Counted from the stretch's first letter, positions 27,483-36,302 are shown. The stretch: DNA of 64,000 bases from JAFGRU01 sp016934985 (GCA_963665045.2 CAXXJQ010000002.1:124001-188000), one strand, 5' to 3'. Program-made: numbers and translations. The notes: generated by a model from the sequence alone, not told the origin.

Positions 27483-27915
27483 AAATGATTGAAGGGATAG
27501 TGCGGACATTCCTTGTCAGCGTTGCCTTTCTCAAATCCGGCCATGAGCATTGGGCACCCGAACTTTTTCCGGCCAGTTGCCGTTGCGAATCCCGGCTCCG
27601 CCATTTTTCATGTCCGGCTTATTAATCACTGGACAGCATGGCATTAAATTCATAACATATAGGCCGTATTTGCCTGTCCAACTTTTTCAGGCTTCAGGGG
27701 TTGCCACCCCGGATGCAAATCTGGTTTCGGGTTTGACACAATTCGGTTTTCAAATTCATCTCATTCACTACTTCCGGTGAAAACCACCACCTCAAAATAA
27801 GCCCGCTGAATTTGCAGAATCACCTTAACAATGCTGTCCGGTTGTTCCGATTCTTCCAACACCTCCACTTTTTTTGAATTGTTGATAGACTGTTTTTTTA
27901 ATGAGGGGGAGTAAC
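27483..27915. other. Gene-free stretch before the OmpA lipoprotein gene
   Basis: No gene is well supported. A short minus-strand frame near 27777-27870 would encode a run containing VILQIQRAYFEVVVF, but it has no ribosome site and no recognisable family. A GAGGGGGAG ribosome site for the next gene lies at the 3' end. Confidence 0.35.
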
Positions 27916-28440
27916 ATGAAAAGAAATATGATCTGGCTGGTAACCGCACTGCTGATTCTAAGCGGCTGTGCCGCATCGGAAACCAGCATGCAAAACCAGA
28001 AGATGGTCAAGGAAATCGAAACCCTGGAATTAGAGGTCAAGGAAATCGACCGGGGTGTGGAGATCATCTTCCCGGAAGTACTGCTCTTTGAATTTGACAG
28101 CGACCGGTTGAGACCCGAAGCCAAAGTCAAGATGCATCAGATTGCGAATGTGGTCAACGCTCCTGAGGTCGAATCACGCACCATTGCGGTGGAGGGTCAT
28201 ACCGACTACATCGGCAAGCCTGCTTATAATCTTGATCTTTCCAAGCGTCGCGCCCGTACTGTTGGCAATGAACTGGTTTTTACCGGGGTGCGCAAAGAGC
28301 GCCTCGCCCTCAAAGGCTATGGCGAACTGTTCCCCATAGCCCCTAACGCCAATCCCGATGGTAGTGACAATTCCGAGGGTCGGGAAAAAAACCGGCGAGT
28401 AGAAGTTATTATCGAGAACCCGGCAACCCATGTACCTTGA
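27916..28440 (+). CDS. OmpA-family peptidoglycan-binding lipoprotein
   Basis: A 174-residue predicted outer-membrane or periplasmic lipoprotein. The lipobox LSGC is at residues 15-18 after a standard signal peptide. A short helical segment (KMVKEIETLELEVKEIDR) precedes the OmpA-C domain (about 55-165), which shows FEFDSDRLRPEA, VEGHTDYIG and NLDLSKRRARTV, with the peptidoglycan-binding Asp and Arg present. ATG 27916 is favoured by GAGGGGGAG just upstream. Its last 11 bases overlap the start of the AAA-ankyrin gene, so the two products are probably made together and act together in the envelope. Confidence 0.88.
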   Translation: MKRNMIWLVTALLILSGCAASETSMQNQKMVKEIETLELEVKEIDRGVEIIFPEVLLFEFDSDRLRPEAKVKMHQIANVVNAPEVESRTIAVEGHTDYIGKPAYNLDLSKRRARTVGNELVFTGVRKERLALKGYGELFPIAPNANPDGSDNSEGREKNRRVEVIIENPATHVP

Positions 28441-30580
28441 ATTTTTTAAATTCAACCGCAAGCCTTTTCCCAGCGCTCCCGACCCCGATGCTTTTTTGTT
28501 GACGGAAGCAAAACAAGAAGCGTTTGAGCGTATTCTCGACGCCATCCAAGGCCGAGAGCCCTGCATGCTTTTGACCGGCGAAGCAGGAACCGGGAAGACT
28601 GCTCTGTTGAAATGGCTGATGACAAACGACGATCTGGGCGTCCGTTGGATCTTCCTCGATAAAGCTCAATTGAACTGGGATGATCTGCTGATGTTGATTG
28701 GCCAGGACCTCGGCCTGCCCGAAAACGAGCTTTTTTCCGACCACCTTGCCGAAGCCATCAGCGGAAAAATGGTCCAGTTGGCCGGTTGGGACACCCATCC
28801 GGTTTTGATAATCGACGAGGCTGATCATATTCAGAGCGGAACCCTGCGAAAACTATTAGCCTGGCACACCGCGAATCAGGCCGAAGACATTCCCTTGTCC
28901 ATAATTTTTTCCGGTCAAAAGAACCTGCTGCAAAACTTTGCCGCTGCCGGACAGGGACTTTTCTCTGCCGGATCCTTTGACCATTTTGAATTGCCAAGGT
29001 TTGATCCTCAGGAAACCAGCACCTATATCAGTTTCCGCCTGGAACGGGCCGGGCATTGGGGAACGGAACTTTTTGAGAAGGAAGCCCTGTCGTTGGTTCA
29101 TGATCTTTCGGGCGGCATTCCCCGAGTGATCAACCTGGTTTGCGATCTGGGACTGGTTCTCGCCGCCAGTATCAAAGAGCCAAAGGTCACCGCACCAACC
29201 GTTCAGGAAGCTTCCGAATACATTCTCCTGGAAAAATGTGTCGGCACAGCTCAAGAGTCACCTCTAACCCAGCCCATAAGCACCACGAAAGAGGACAAAC
29301 CTGCCGCCAGGAACGAGAACCTTGCCGCCAGCCTGTCTTCCCCACTCGCCCCGCAATACAACCGTCCCGTTGGCAAATGGGGATGGGCCGCAGCCGGCCT
29401 GCTGTTTTTGTTCATTGGCGGCGGAACCGTTTTCTGGCTGTACTCCGGGCTTATGCCGGACAAACAAAAAATAACCGAACGACTGGTCTTTAAGGTGCCG
29501 GCCAATACTGCGGCAAAAAAGGAAACTCAAGCGACTTCACCAGCGGTGTCGTCTCCTCGGGCAACTGTCCCTGAAAATAGCCGTTTAGCTTCTGTGGAGG
29601 GTCGCCCCGCTTTTTCGCTGGCATTGCATACCTCAGTCCCCGCCAGCCAAAAAGCCACCAACCAGGCACCTGTTTCAGCGTCTCGGGAAAACAGATTTAA
29701 GGGCTCGATGGATATTGAAGCTAAAAATGGCCCGGCCAGATTAACCGCTCGAGAGGCTGAGAAAGTGTCGTCTTCAGCCCAGGCAACAACAAAGCAGCCC
29801 CCGGGAATCTACCTCAATGATAATCCGACGTCCGAAACATCCGAGGAAAATAGACTCAGAAAATTGATCACCCCTGTCAGTCCACTTCTGCGGGCGCCCG
29901 ACTCCAGGTCAAAAACCGTTACAACGAATTCAATAGGGCAAACGACCGGACTTTCAACCTCGAAGCAAAAGCCACACACAATTCTCGGGTCCTCCAATGT
30001 GGCCCAAAACCATAATCTGGTCAACGCTATCGAGAATGGCAACACTGAAAAAGTCCGCCAGATTCTAGAAAATGGTGTTTCAGCCGACCACATCGGCTCA
30101 ACAGGCGAAACCGCTCTCATGAAGGCCGCCTGGGCCGGGTATAGGGGTATCGTCATATTGCTTCTCGGTCATGAGCCACACATAAACAGCCAGAGCCAGG
30201 AAGGCTGGACGGCCCTTTTCTACGCCACGGTCAAAGGGCATAAGGACGTGGTCGAAACCCTGCTGACAGCAGGGGCCAAACCCGACCTGGCCGATCAGGA
30301 CGGCCGCACGCCCCTGATGGCGGCAGCCTGGAACGGTCACACAGATATCGCCGCATTGCTTTTGAGCCAAAACGTCAACCCCAACCGTAAAAACCGGGAT
30401 GGTTGGACACCCCTCATGTTTGCTGCCCTCGGGGGGCACACCAACATGGTCGAAACACTTCTTCGCGGAGGTGCCAACCCCGCGGTCCGCAACAATGAAG
30501 GTGAAAACAGTGCCCAACTGGCCGCCCACCAGGGGCATACCCAGCTTTTTTCCCTTCTAAACCGCCATAGCCAGCCTTGA
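28430..30580 (+). CDS. ExeA-type AAA ATPase with transmembrane helix and ankyrin repeats
   Basis: A 716-residue three-part protein. Residues 1-270 form an ExeA/GspA-like AAA domain: the N-terminal FFKFNRKPFPSAPDPDAF motif, Walker A GEAGTGKT (49-56), Walker B VLIIDEAD (123-130) and the LSGGIPRVINLVCD sensor-2 region. After a Ser/Thr/Pro linker a single helix spans about 317-340, then a low-complexity Ala/Ser/Pro/Thr stretch, then five ankyrin repeats (about 527-712: GETALMKAAWAGY, GWTALFYATVKGH, GRTPLMAAAWNGH, GWTPLMFAALGGH, GENSAQLAAHQGH). By topology the ATPase faces the cytoplasm and the ankyrins the periplasm. ExeA proteins usually carry a peptidoglycan-binding domain at this position instead. 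Coupled to the OmpA lipoprotein gene. Confidence 0.85.
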   Translation: MYLEFFKFNRKPFPSAPDPDAFLLTEAKQEAFERILDAIQGREPCMLLTGEAGTGKTALLKWLMTNDDLGVRWIFLDKAQLNWDDLLMLIGQDLGLPENELFSDHLAEAISGKMVQLAGWDTHPVLIIDEADHIQSGTLRKLLAWHTANQAEDIPLSIIFSGQKNLLQNFAAAGQGLFSAGSFDHFELPRFDPQETSTYISFRLERAGHWGTELFEKEALSLVHDLSGGIPRVINLVCDLGLVLAASIKEPKVTAPTVQEASEYILLEKCVGTAQESPLTQPISTTKEDKPAARNENLAASLSSPLAPQYNRPVGKWGWAAAGLLFLFIGGGTVFWLYSGLMPDKQKITERLVFKVPANTAAKKETQATSPAVSSPRATVPENSRLASVEGRPAFSLALHTSVPASQKATNQAPVSASRENRFKGSMDIEAKNGPARLTAREAEKVSSSAQATTKQPPGIYLNDNPTSETSEENRLRKLITPVSPLLRAPDSRSKTVTTNSIGQTTGLSTSKQKPHTILGSSNVAQNHNLVNAIENGNTEKVRQILENGVSADHIGSTGETALMKAAWAGYRGIVILLLGHEPHINSQSQEGWTALFYATVKGHKDVVETLLTAGAKPDLADQDGRTPLMAAAWNGHTDIAALLLSQNVNPNRKNRDGWTPLMFAALGGHTNMVETLLRGGANPAVRNNEGENSAQLAAHQGHTQLFSLLNRHSQP

Positions 30581-30966
30581 GGCCATCCACTAAACCAACC
30601 AAAAATGTCGCGAAAATCCATATACAACCTTGAAATTCCTCGCAAACAAACAGATTGCAAACCTTTTTTCCCATCAGGAATGGATCTATCCGACCGCCGG
30701 CAGGGAAAAAGCTGCTTTATCCGAGGGCTAAAACCTGGCCTCTGACTTATTTTTAAGCCCATTATCTGAAAAAACAGTTTCTCATATCAACTCACTTGTC
30801 CGGGACACGAGAATTCTATATTTAAAAACCCTTGGAGTCTGGTAATCTTAGTATTCAATAACTCAAAGGTTTATATTTATTCACCAAAGGCGCTGACGCG
30901 GGGAATCCACCCTATGGGAAAAAACTGCTAAAAAGGTTTTGAGTTCACAAAAAGAAAGGCGACTTT
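30581..30966. other. Gene-free stretch, possible leader of the next gene
   Basis: AT-rich sequence with no gene or repeat copy recognised. GAAAGGCG just before 30967 is the ribosome site of the following gene. No terminator with a clear T run was found after the ankyrin gene. Confidence 0.35.
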
Positions 30967-31311
30967 ATGATCAATCGAGCAGCTGTCATCCTTCGCTACA
31001 AATCTCCGGCCATTCAATGGATCAATGAAGCAGACCCCCATGACGACGAACCGGCCATTTCCCTGGAGTCTGCCAATGAAGACCGAATCGTCTACCTGAT
31101 AATGGACGGGGACGCCGACACCCCGGAACTGCTCGATGAATGGATCAAGCTGAACTACCAGACGCTTTTAAAAAACGAGCTGGCAGGTTGGTACACCGAT
31201 AAAAGCCTGTGGCCGAAAAAACTCGACCTCGATCTTTTTCATGAGTGGTTCGATATAGAATGTCACAGCATTGTCGAGGATACGGTCGACCTGCCGATTG
31301 AGGATGAATAA
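30967..31311 (+). CDS. Conserved hypothetical small acidic protein
   Basis: A 114-residue soluble acidic protein without signal peptide or membrane segment. Features are an N-terminal strand (AAVILRYKSPAIQWINEAD), an acidic middle, and a tryptophan-rich C-terminal part (NELAGWYTDKSLWPKKLD, then LFHEWFDIECHS). I believe this pattern recurs as an unnamed small family across deltaproteobacteria and gammaproteobacteria, but no function is known to me. It has a good ribosome site and precedes the AraC-type gene by 47 bp, so they may share a transcript. Confidence 0.65.
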   Translation: MINRAAVILRYKSPAIQWINEADPHDDEPAISLESANEDRIVYLIMDGDADTPELLDEWIKLNYQTLLKNELAGWYTDKSLWPKKLDLDLFHEWFDIECHSIVEDTVDLPIEDE

Positions 31312-31358
31312 TTTGACGTAAGCTTTTTCCAACCCGGGCAATCCTGGGGACTGAAACC

Positions 31359-32168
31359 ATGCTTAACAACACCTTTTTCAAAGACAATCGGCTGCCCTTT
31401 GCCCAAGGACGTTACTCTCAGGGAACCCGGCGCGAGTTCAAACCGCACATGCATCAGGTCTTCAGCATCGGCGCGGTCGACAAAGGCGAAGTGTGCTATC
31501 ACGTCGATACGCAGAGCAGCCGCCTCTGTCCCGGAGCACTGGCTCTGATCAACCCGGAAACACTGCACGCCTGCAATACCACAAACAACCGAACACGCAG
31601 TTTTTATATGCTCTATCTGGATGTCGACTGGTGCCTCCAGGTACAAAAATCCCTGTGGCAGATCGATTCATTCATCCGGGTGGAAAAAATTCGTCTTGAT
31701 GACGCCGGGCTTTTCATCCGCTATTGCGAAACCATGAAATGCCTCTTCAGCCCGGAGACCCATCTTCTCGAAAAGGAACAGATGCTGGTCGATCTCGCAT
31801 CCTCAATTTTTCAAGCCGCCTGTACCACCAGACATCACGAAGCTGAAACCATTGGTGATGTTGAACAACTGAAAACCATTCTGACGCAAAACCTTTGCGA
31901 AAACCTGACATTGAAATCCCTTGCCCGGCAACTGAACGCCAATCCTTACACCCTCCTGCGCCGTTTCAAAGCTGCAACCGGCATCACACCCCATGCCTAC
32001 CGCACGAACTGCCGCATCGAACAGGCTAAAAAATACCTGCAACAGGGAATGGACATCGCCACAACCGCTCTGGAATGCGGCTTTTTCGACCAGAGCCACC
32101 TGCACCGCCACTTTAGAGCGATGACGACGGTAACACCTCAGGAGTACCGCATCAATTTTGTCCAATAA
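31359..32168 (+). CDS. AraC-family transcriptional regulator
   Basis: A 269-residue regulator. The N-terminal cupin sensor domain (about 15-95) has the PHMHQVFSIGAVDKGEV and INPETLHACN blocks, typical of the AraC_binding family found next to amino-acid exporters. The C-terminal DNA-binding domain (about 170-269) has both helix-turn-helix units: LTLKSLARQLNANPYTLLRR and the second ending GFFDQSHLHRHFRAMTTVTP. It lies 45 bp upstream of the LysE-type exporter gene on the same strand, so it most likely controls that gene in response to an amino acid. Confidence 0.88.
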   Translation: MLNNTFFKDNRLPFAQGRYSQGTRREFKPHMHQVFSIGAVDKGEVCYHVDTQSSRLCPGALALINPETLHACNTTNNRTRSFYMLYLDVDWCLQVQKSLWQIDSFIRVEKIRLDDAGLFIRYCETMKCLFSPETHLLEKEQMLVDLASSIFQAACTTRHHEAETIGDVEQLKTILTQNLCENLTLKSLARQLNANPYTLLRRFKAATGITPHAYRTNCRIEQAKKYLQQGMDIATTALECGFFDQSHLHRHFRAMTTVTPQEYRINFVQ

Positions 32169-32213
32169 ATCCGGATTTGAACTCCATATCATCCTTTGAC
32201 AAAGGAGGATGAC

Positions 32214-32822
32214 ATGGAATTCGCACTCATTGCCACCGCACATTTTCTCGCTCTTTTGAGCCCCGGCCCCGATTTTTTTCTCATCATGCAGGGATCTCTC
32301 CGCCTTCCCCTTCGCTACGCTATCGCCATCTGTGCCGGCATCGCCACGGCCAACGCTGTCTATCTTCTTTGTGCGGTTCTCAGCCTCGAAATAGTAAGAG
32401 AAATGGACTGGCTGATGATCCTGCTCCGTTATCTCGGCGCCGCCTATCTGGTATTTCTGGGCTATTTGCTGCTACGAGCATCGCAACGTCCTTTGGAAAA
32501 AGAAGCGCCGACGGGCATCCTTCAGGCCCACCATTTGGGAAAACAGTTTTTCATCGGTTTTATGTCGGCCATTCTCAACCCCAAGAATGCCATCTTCTAC
32601 CTCTCTCTCTTCACCGTTATGGTTTCATCCGAAACCGGATTTTTCACCCGATGCCTCTACGCCGGGTGGATGACCTCCGTGGTTTTTCTCTGGGACTGCG
32701 CCGTTGTTATGGTCATCGGCCAGAAACGGGTCAAGGAAAACCTGGGGCGGGGTATTTTCCTGCTGGAAAAAATCTCGGGCATGGTGCTGGCCATGTTTGG
32801 TGTCCTGCTGGCCTTCACCTGA
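32214..32822 (+). CDS. LysE/RhtB-family amino-acid exporter
   Basis: A 202-residue six-helix membrane protein of the LysE/RhtB superfamily. It has the diagnostic LLSPGPDFFLIMQGSL block near residues 12-27 and the central NPKNAIFYLSLF motif near 122-133. ATG 32214 is chosen because AAAGGAGG stands 6-7 bp before it; an upstream TTG at 32196 is not needed. The family exports amino acids or their analogues. The adjacent AraC-type regulator supports an inducible export pair. The substrate is unknown. Confidence 0.88.
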   Translation: MEFALIATAHFLALLSPGPDFFLIMQGSLRLPLRYAIAICAGIATANAVYLLCAVLSLEIVREMDWLMILLRYLGAAYLVFLGYLLLRASQRPLEKEAPTGILQAHHLGKQFFIGFMSAILNPKNAIFYLSLFTVMVSSETGFFTRCLYAGWMTSVVFLWDCAVVMVIGQKRVKENLGRGIFLLEKISGMVLAMFGVLLAFT

Positions 32823-33123
32823 ACTGTTCCATTTGCCATCTTGTGACAACCGAATTGGTGTTGTATATTTTTTGAAGACCAACTTTGGTTTTCAATCCCC
32901 CAGCCGGGATCTATGCGTTTCCAGTGTTGAATTTCATGGACCAGTCCTGCATTTGTAATTTTTCACCAAAACGAGGCGGAAACCATGATAATGGGTCCTC
33001 TCCTGATCTGTCGGTCCCTCATCGTTTATGACAGTAAATCATCGTGCGGCTTCGACAGGTTCGCCCGCAGGGAAAACCTGACAATGCCGTAGCGACGATG
33101 AGGAAGAATGTTGTGAGTGAAAA

Positions 33124-33483
33124 TTGGAACCTAAAGAAGTCCTGCGAAAATTTGTCGAAGCCTTCAACAATGCCGACGTAGACGGTCTTGCTGACTTGTA
33201 CAGCGATTATGCTGTCAACCACCAGGTTGCCGAGAAACCAGTCAAAGGGCGGGAGGCCATCCGCCGGATGTTCGCAAACGGATTTGCCCAGGCAAAGATG
33301 ACCTGTATTGTCGAAAACATGTTTGAAGACGGCGAATGAGCCATGTTGGAATGGCGCGACCCTCTCGGGCTGAGAGGCTGCGGCTTTTCCCACGTCGTCG
33401 AAGGTAAAATCGTTCTCCAGAGAGGCTACTGGGACAAACTGACCTTCCTGCGCCAGCAAGGTTTGCCCATCCCGGCTAAATGA
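33124..33483 (+). pseudogene. SnoaL/NTF2-like protein interrupted by an in-frame TGA
   Basis: One reading frame encodes a complete SnoaL-like (cystatin-fold) protein of about 119 residues, from EPKEVLRKFVEAFNNADVDG to FLRQQGLPIPAK, except for a TGA at 33337-33339 between FEDGE and AMLEWRDP. Homologues as I remember them have Trp (TGG) there, so a single G-to-A change explains it. The first part is also odd: the frame starts with TTG 33124, whereas GTG 33113 with GAGGAAG upstream is in another frame and would need one added base. A hairpin follows the TGA (see findings). Most likely a decaying gene; sequencing error and UGA recoding are alternatives. Confidence 0.65.
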
Positions 33484-33495
33484 GCCTATTTTTGA

Positions 33496-33630
33496 AACTA
33501 TTCAGCACAAGAACTCGGGGCGCCCATGGGAAGGGTGCCGCCCGGATGGCGACAGTTAAGCCCCAGGGATGGGTTCATGCGACCCTTAGAATGGGCGTTA
33601 CGACCCCATTGTGCAGCAAACCGAATAGTA
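33496..33630. repeat. Dispersed repeat family A, copy 7 (diverged)
   Basis: A full-length but diverged 135-bp copy between the SnoaL-like gene and the metE riboswitch. Left end ACTATTCAGCACAAGAACTC, middle GCCGCCCGGATGGCGACAGT, right end CATTGTGCAGCAAACCGAAT. The arm pairing is weaker than in copies 1 and 5. Confidence 0.8.
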
Positions 33631-33696
33631 TCTTTTAAATTAAATATGAAATCGCTTGATTCCTTGCTCACGTTTGATCTAAATTAATTTTTTTTC

Positions 33697-33890
33697 AGCA
33701 CTCCAGGAAACGGAAGACGGTGAAAATCCGTCGCGGACGCGCCACTGTAACTGACGCATGCCTGCTGCTACCACTGCTTTGAACAAGTGGGAAGGTTCAG
33801 CGAAAAAGGGTCAGAAGCCAGGAGACGCCCAGGAGCGCAGAGCACGACTGTCTCGCGACCGGACAGGCATGCGGAGAGCTTTTGACCCCA
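33697..33890 (+). ncRNA. Cobalamin (B12) riboswitch upstream of metE
   Basis: The aptamer shows the B12-box GCCACTGTAA at 33741-33750, preceded by the GGTGAAAATCCGTCGCGGAC segment, and the second conserved element GTCAGAAGCCAGGAGACGCC at 33810-33829. A perfect 9-bp closing pair, GCATGCCTG (33756-33764) and CAGGCATGC (33864-33872), brackets the variable arms. Adenosylcobalamin-type ligands bound here should repress the downstream gene, which is the B12-independent methionine synthase, exactly the expected logic. Confidence 0.92.
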
Positions 33891-33973
33891 CCCATTAATG
33901 CGGCCAAGGGCATAATGCTCTCATCCCGGCTTTCCCCGAAGAATCCGGGCCATATGTCTTCATCACGAGGTGT

Positions 33974-34020
33974 CGTTGCTCCTTTCGGTTTTAACCCCCA
34001 ACGAAAAAGGAGTAACAACG
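33974..34020 (+). promoter_or_regulatory. Shine-Dalgarno-sequestering hairpin of metE
   Basis: CGTTGCTCCTTTCG (33974-33987) is nearly complementary to CGAAAAAGGAGTAAC (34002-34016), which holds the metE ribosome site AAAGGAG. Pairing would hide the ribosome site immediately before ATG 34021. This is the likely expression platform of the B12 riboswitch, acting on translation. Confidence 0.65.
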
Positions 34021-36291
34021 ATGCAAAAGCACATCCTCGGCTTCCCGCGCATGGGAGCCAAACGAGAACTCAAAAAAGCGCTGGAAAATTACTGGAAGGG
34101 CACTTCTTCGCGGCGCGACCTTGAAGAAACCTGCGCCGCCATCAAACGGCAAAACTGGACCATCCAGAAAAATGCCGGGCTTTCATGGGTCACAACCGGC
34201 GACTTTTCCCTTTACGACCACATTCTTGACATTACCGCAATGATCGGGGCCGTACCCGACCGCTTCAGCCCAACTTCCAACAATGTTGATATCGACACCT
34301 ATTTTCGGATGGCCCGCGGCGATGCCAGTGCCAACATCCCGCCTATGGAGATGACCAAATGGTTCAACACCAATTATCATTACATTGTGCCGGAAATCTC
34401 CGGAAGCCTGAAGCCGACCCTCTCTTGCCGAAAAATCATTGAAGAAACCGGGGAAGCTCAGACCGCGGGATTCAATCCAAAGCCTGTTCTGGTCGGCCCC
34501 ATAACCTACCTGTCTCTTTCCAAAAGCAGCGACAATACCGATTGCTGGAATAAACTCGAAGGTATTCTTGCCGTTTACGCCGAAGTCATCGCCGAACTGG
34601 GTTCCATTTGCGAATGGGTTCAGATGGACGAGCCCATCCTGTGCGCCGACATTGCTCTCCAGGCCCGAAAATTATTCAAACCCTGTTATGAGGTGCTGAA
34701 CAAAGCGGCTGGAAAAGGCAAACTGATGCTGACGACTTATTTCGATACCCTGGACGACAATCTGGACCTGGCATTGTCCTCGGGATGCAGTGGACTGCAT
34801 GCCGACTTAGTTATGGGTAAAAACCAATTGAATACAATCCTTGAACGTCTTCCGAAAGACATGTTTTTCTCAGCCGGTATTATAGATGGCCGTAACGTCT
34901 GGAAAACCGATCTTCGGCAGGCATTACATCAACTCGAGAATATGAAAAAATATATTGGTGAAGAGCGCCTAATGATCGCTTCGAGCTGTTCCTTGCTCCA
35001 CTCGCCAATGGACCTGAAAAATGAAAAGTGGCTCGACCCGGAACTGAAAAGCTGGATGGCCTTCGCGGTGCAGAAATGCCATGAAATAGGCATTCTTGGC
35101 CGGGCTTTGGCCGAAGAAGATTGCCAGAAAGAAATGCAGGACAACGCCAAAGCTATAATTTCCCGAAAAACCAGCGCCAGGATCAAAAACGACCAGGTCC
35201 GGGAACGTTGCGCAAAAGCCGTCCGGAAAAATCCGAGACGGAAAAGCCCCTATTCCGAACGCAAAAAGGCCCAGTCCTGGCTTAAGCTCCCTCTCCTTCC
35301 GACCACGACTATCGGCTCCTTTCCCCAAACCGCGGAAATTCGCCAGTACCGGAGGCGTTACAAAAACAGTGAGATAACGCGAGGAGAATATGATTCCTTT
35401 CTGAAAAACAAAATCCGGGAGATTGTGAAAAAGCAGGAGGATCTCAATCTCGATGTTCTGGTTCATGGGGAGCCGGAACGCAACGACATGGTGGAGTATT
35501 TCGGCCAGCAGATGGAGGGGTTCTGCTTCACTGAAAACGGCTGGGTGCAAAGCTACGGCAGCCGCTGCGTCAAGCCGCCCATCATTTTTGGGGATGTCTC
35601 CCGACCCAACCCTATGACCGTGGAATGGATCGATTTCGCTCAATCCCTGACCGAAAAACCGGTGAAAGGCATGCTGACCGGAGCACTTACCATTCTCTGC
35701 TGGAGCTTTGTGCGCAACGACCTGGAACGTTCGCAAGTATGCCGCCAGATCGCCTTGGCCGTGAAGGATGAAGTTAGAGACCTTGAAGCCGCGGGCATTC
35801 GCATCATTCAAATCGATGAAGCCGCTTTGAGCGAAGGCTTGCCCATTAAACAAAAAGACCGAAACGCCTACCTGCGTTGGGCGGTGGATGCCTTCAAGCT
35901 GGCAACATCGGAAGTTGCTGACGCCACCCAGATCCACACCCACATGTGTTACAGCGAGTTCAATGACATCATTGATTCCATCGCCGCCATGGACGCAGAC
36001 GTTATCAGTATCGAGTCAAGCAGAAGCAGGATGAAGCTTCTGGAGACCTTCCGCACGTTTAACTACCCGAACGAAATCGGCCCGGGCGTTTACGACATTC
36101 ACAGTCCCCGCGTTCCGAGCGTAGAAGAGATACAAATCCTTTTAAAAAATGCCCTGGCGTTCATTCCCCGCGAACGACTCTGGGTCAATCCGGACTGCGG
36201 GCTCAAAACCAGAGACTGGCCGGAGACCGTCGATTCCTTGAAAAACATGGCTGCGGCGGCAAACCTTTTAAGAAAGGAGTTCGATAAATAA
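34021..36291 (+). CDS. metE: Cobalamin-independent methionine synthase
   Basis: Transfers the methyl group of 5-methyltetrahydropteroyltriglutamate to homocysteine without B12. The 756-residue length is normal for MetE's double-barrel fold. The N-terminal barrel starts HILGFPRMGAKRELKKALE; the C-terminal barrel has TTTIGSFPQTAEIRQYR, the VHGEPERNDMVEYFG motif, the zinc ligands in HTHMCYSEF (His and Cys) and NPDCGLKTR (Cys). ATG 34021 is chosen over an in-frame upstream start at 33970, because AAAGGAG stands 7-8 bp before it. Controlled by the B12 riboswitch; a B12-dependent MetH is encoded at 53-55.5 kb. Confidence 0.96.
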   Translation: MQKHILGFPRMGAKRELKKALENYWKGTSSRRDLEETCAAIKRQNWTIQKNAGLSWVTTGDFSLYDHILDITAMIGAVPDRFSPTSNNVDIDTYFRMARGDASANIPPMEMTKWFNTNYHYIVPEISGSLKPTLSCRKIIEETGEAQTAGFNPKPVLVGPITYLSLSKSSDNTDCWNKLEGILAVYAEVIAELGSICEWVQMDEPILCADIALQARKLFKPCYEVLNKAAGKGKLMLTTYFDTLDDNLDLALSSGCSGLHADLVMGKNQLNTILERLPKDMFFSAGIIDGRNVWKTDLRQALHQLENMKKYIGEERLMIASSCSLLHSPMDLKNEKWLDPELKSWMAFAVQKCHEIGILGRALAEEDCQKEMQDNAKAIISRKTSARIKNDQVRERCAKAVRKNPRRKSPYSERKKAQSWLKLPLLPTTTIGSFPQTAEIRQYRRRYKNSEITRGEYDSFLKNKIREIVKKQEDLNLDVLVHGEPERNDMVEYFGQQMEGFCFTENGWVQSYGSRCVKPPIIFGDVSRPNPMTVEWIDFAQSLTEKPVKGMLTGALTILCWSFVRNDLERSQVCRQIALAVKDEVRDLEAAGIRIIQIDEAALSEGLPIKQKDRNAYLRWAVDAFKLATSEVADATQIHTHMCYSEFNDIIDSIAAMDADVISIESSRSRMKLLETFRTFNYPNEIGPGVYDIHSPRVPSVEEIQILLKNALAFIPRERLWVNPDCGLKTRDWPETVDSLKNMAAAANLLRKEFDK

Positions 36292-36302
36292 CCCCAAAAA
36301 AG

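Noticed and set aside
27777..27870. Short minus-strand frame containing VILQIQRAYFEVVVF
   Set aside because: No ribosome site, no clear start and no family; kept only as a note in the gene-free stretch.
30830..30966. Possible cyclic di-GMP (GEMM) riboswitch before the small acidic protein gene
   Set aside because: Some words such as CAAAGG and GACGC occur, but the two conserved GEMM stems and their spacing are not present.
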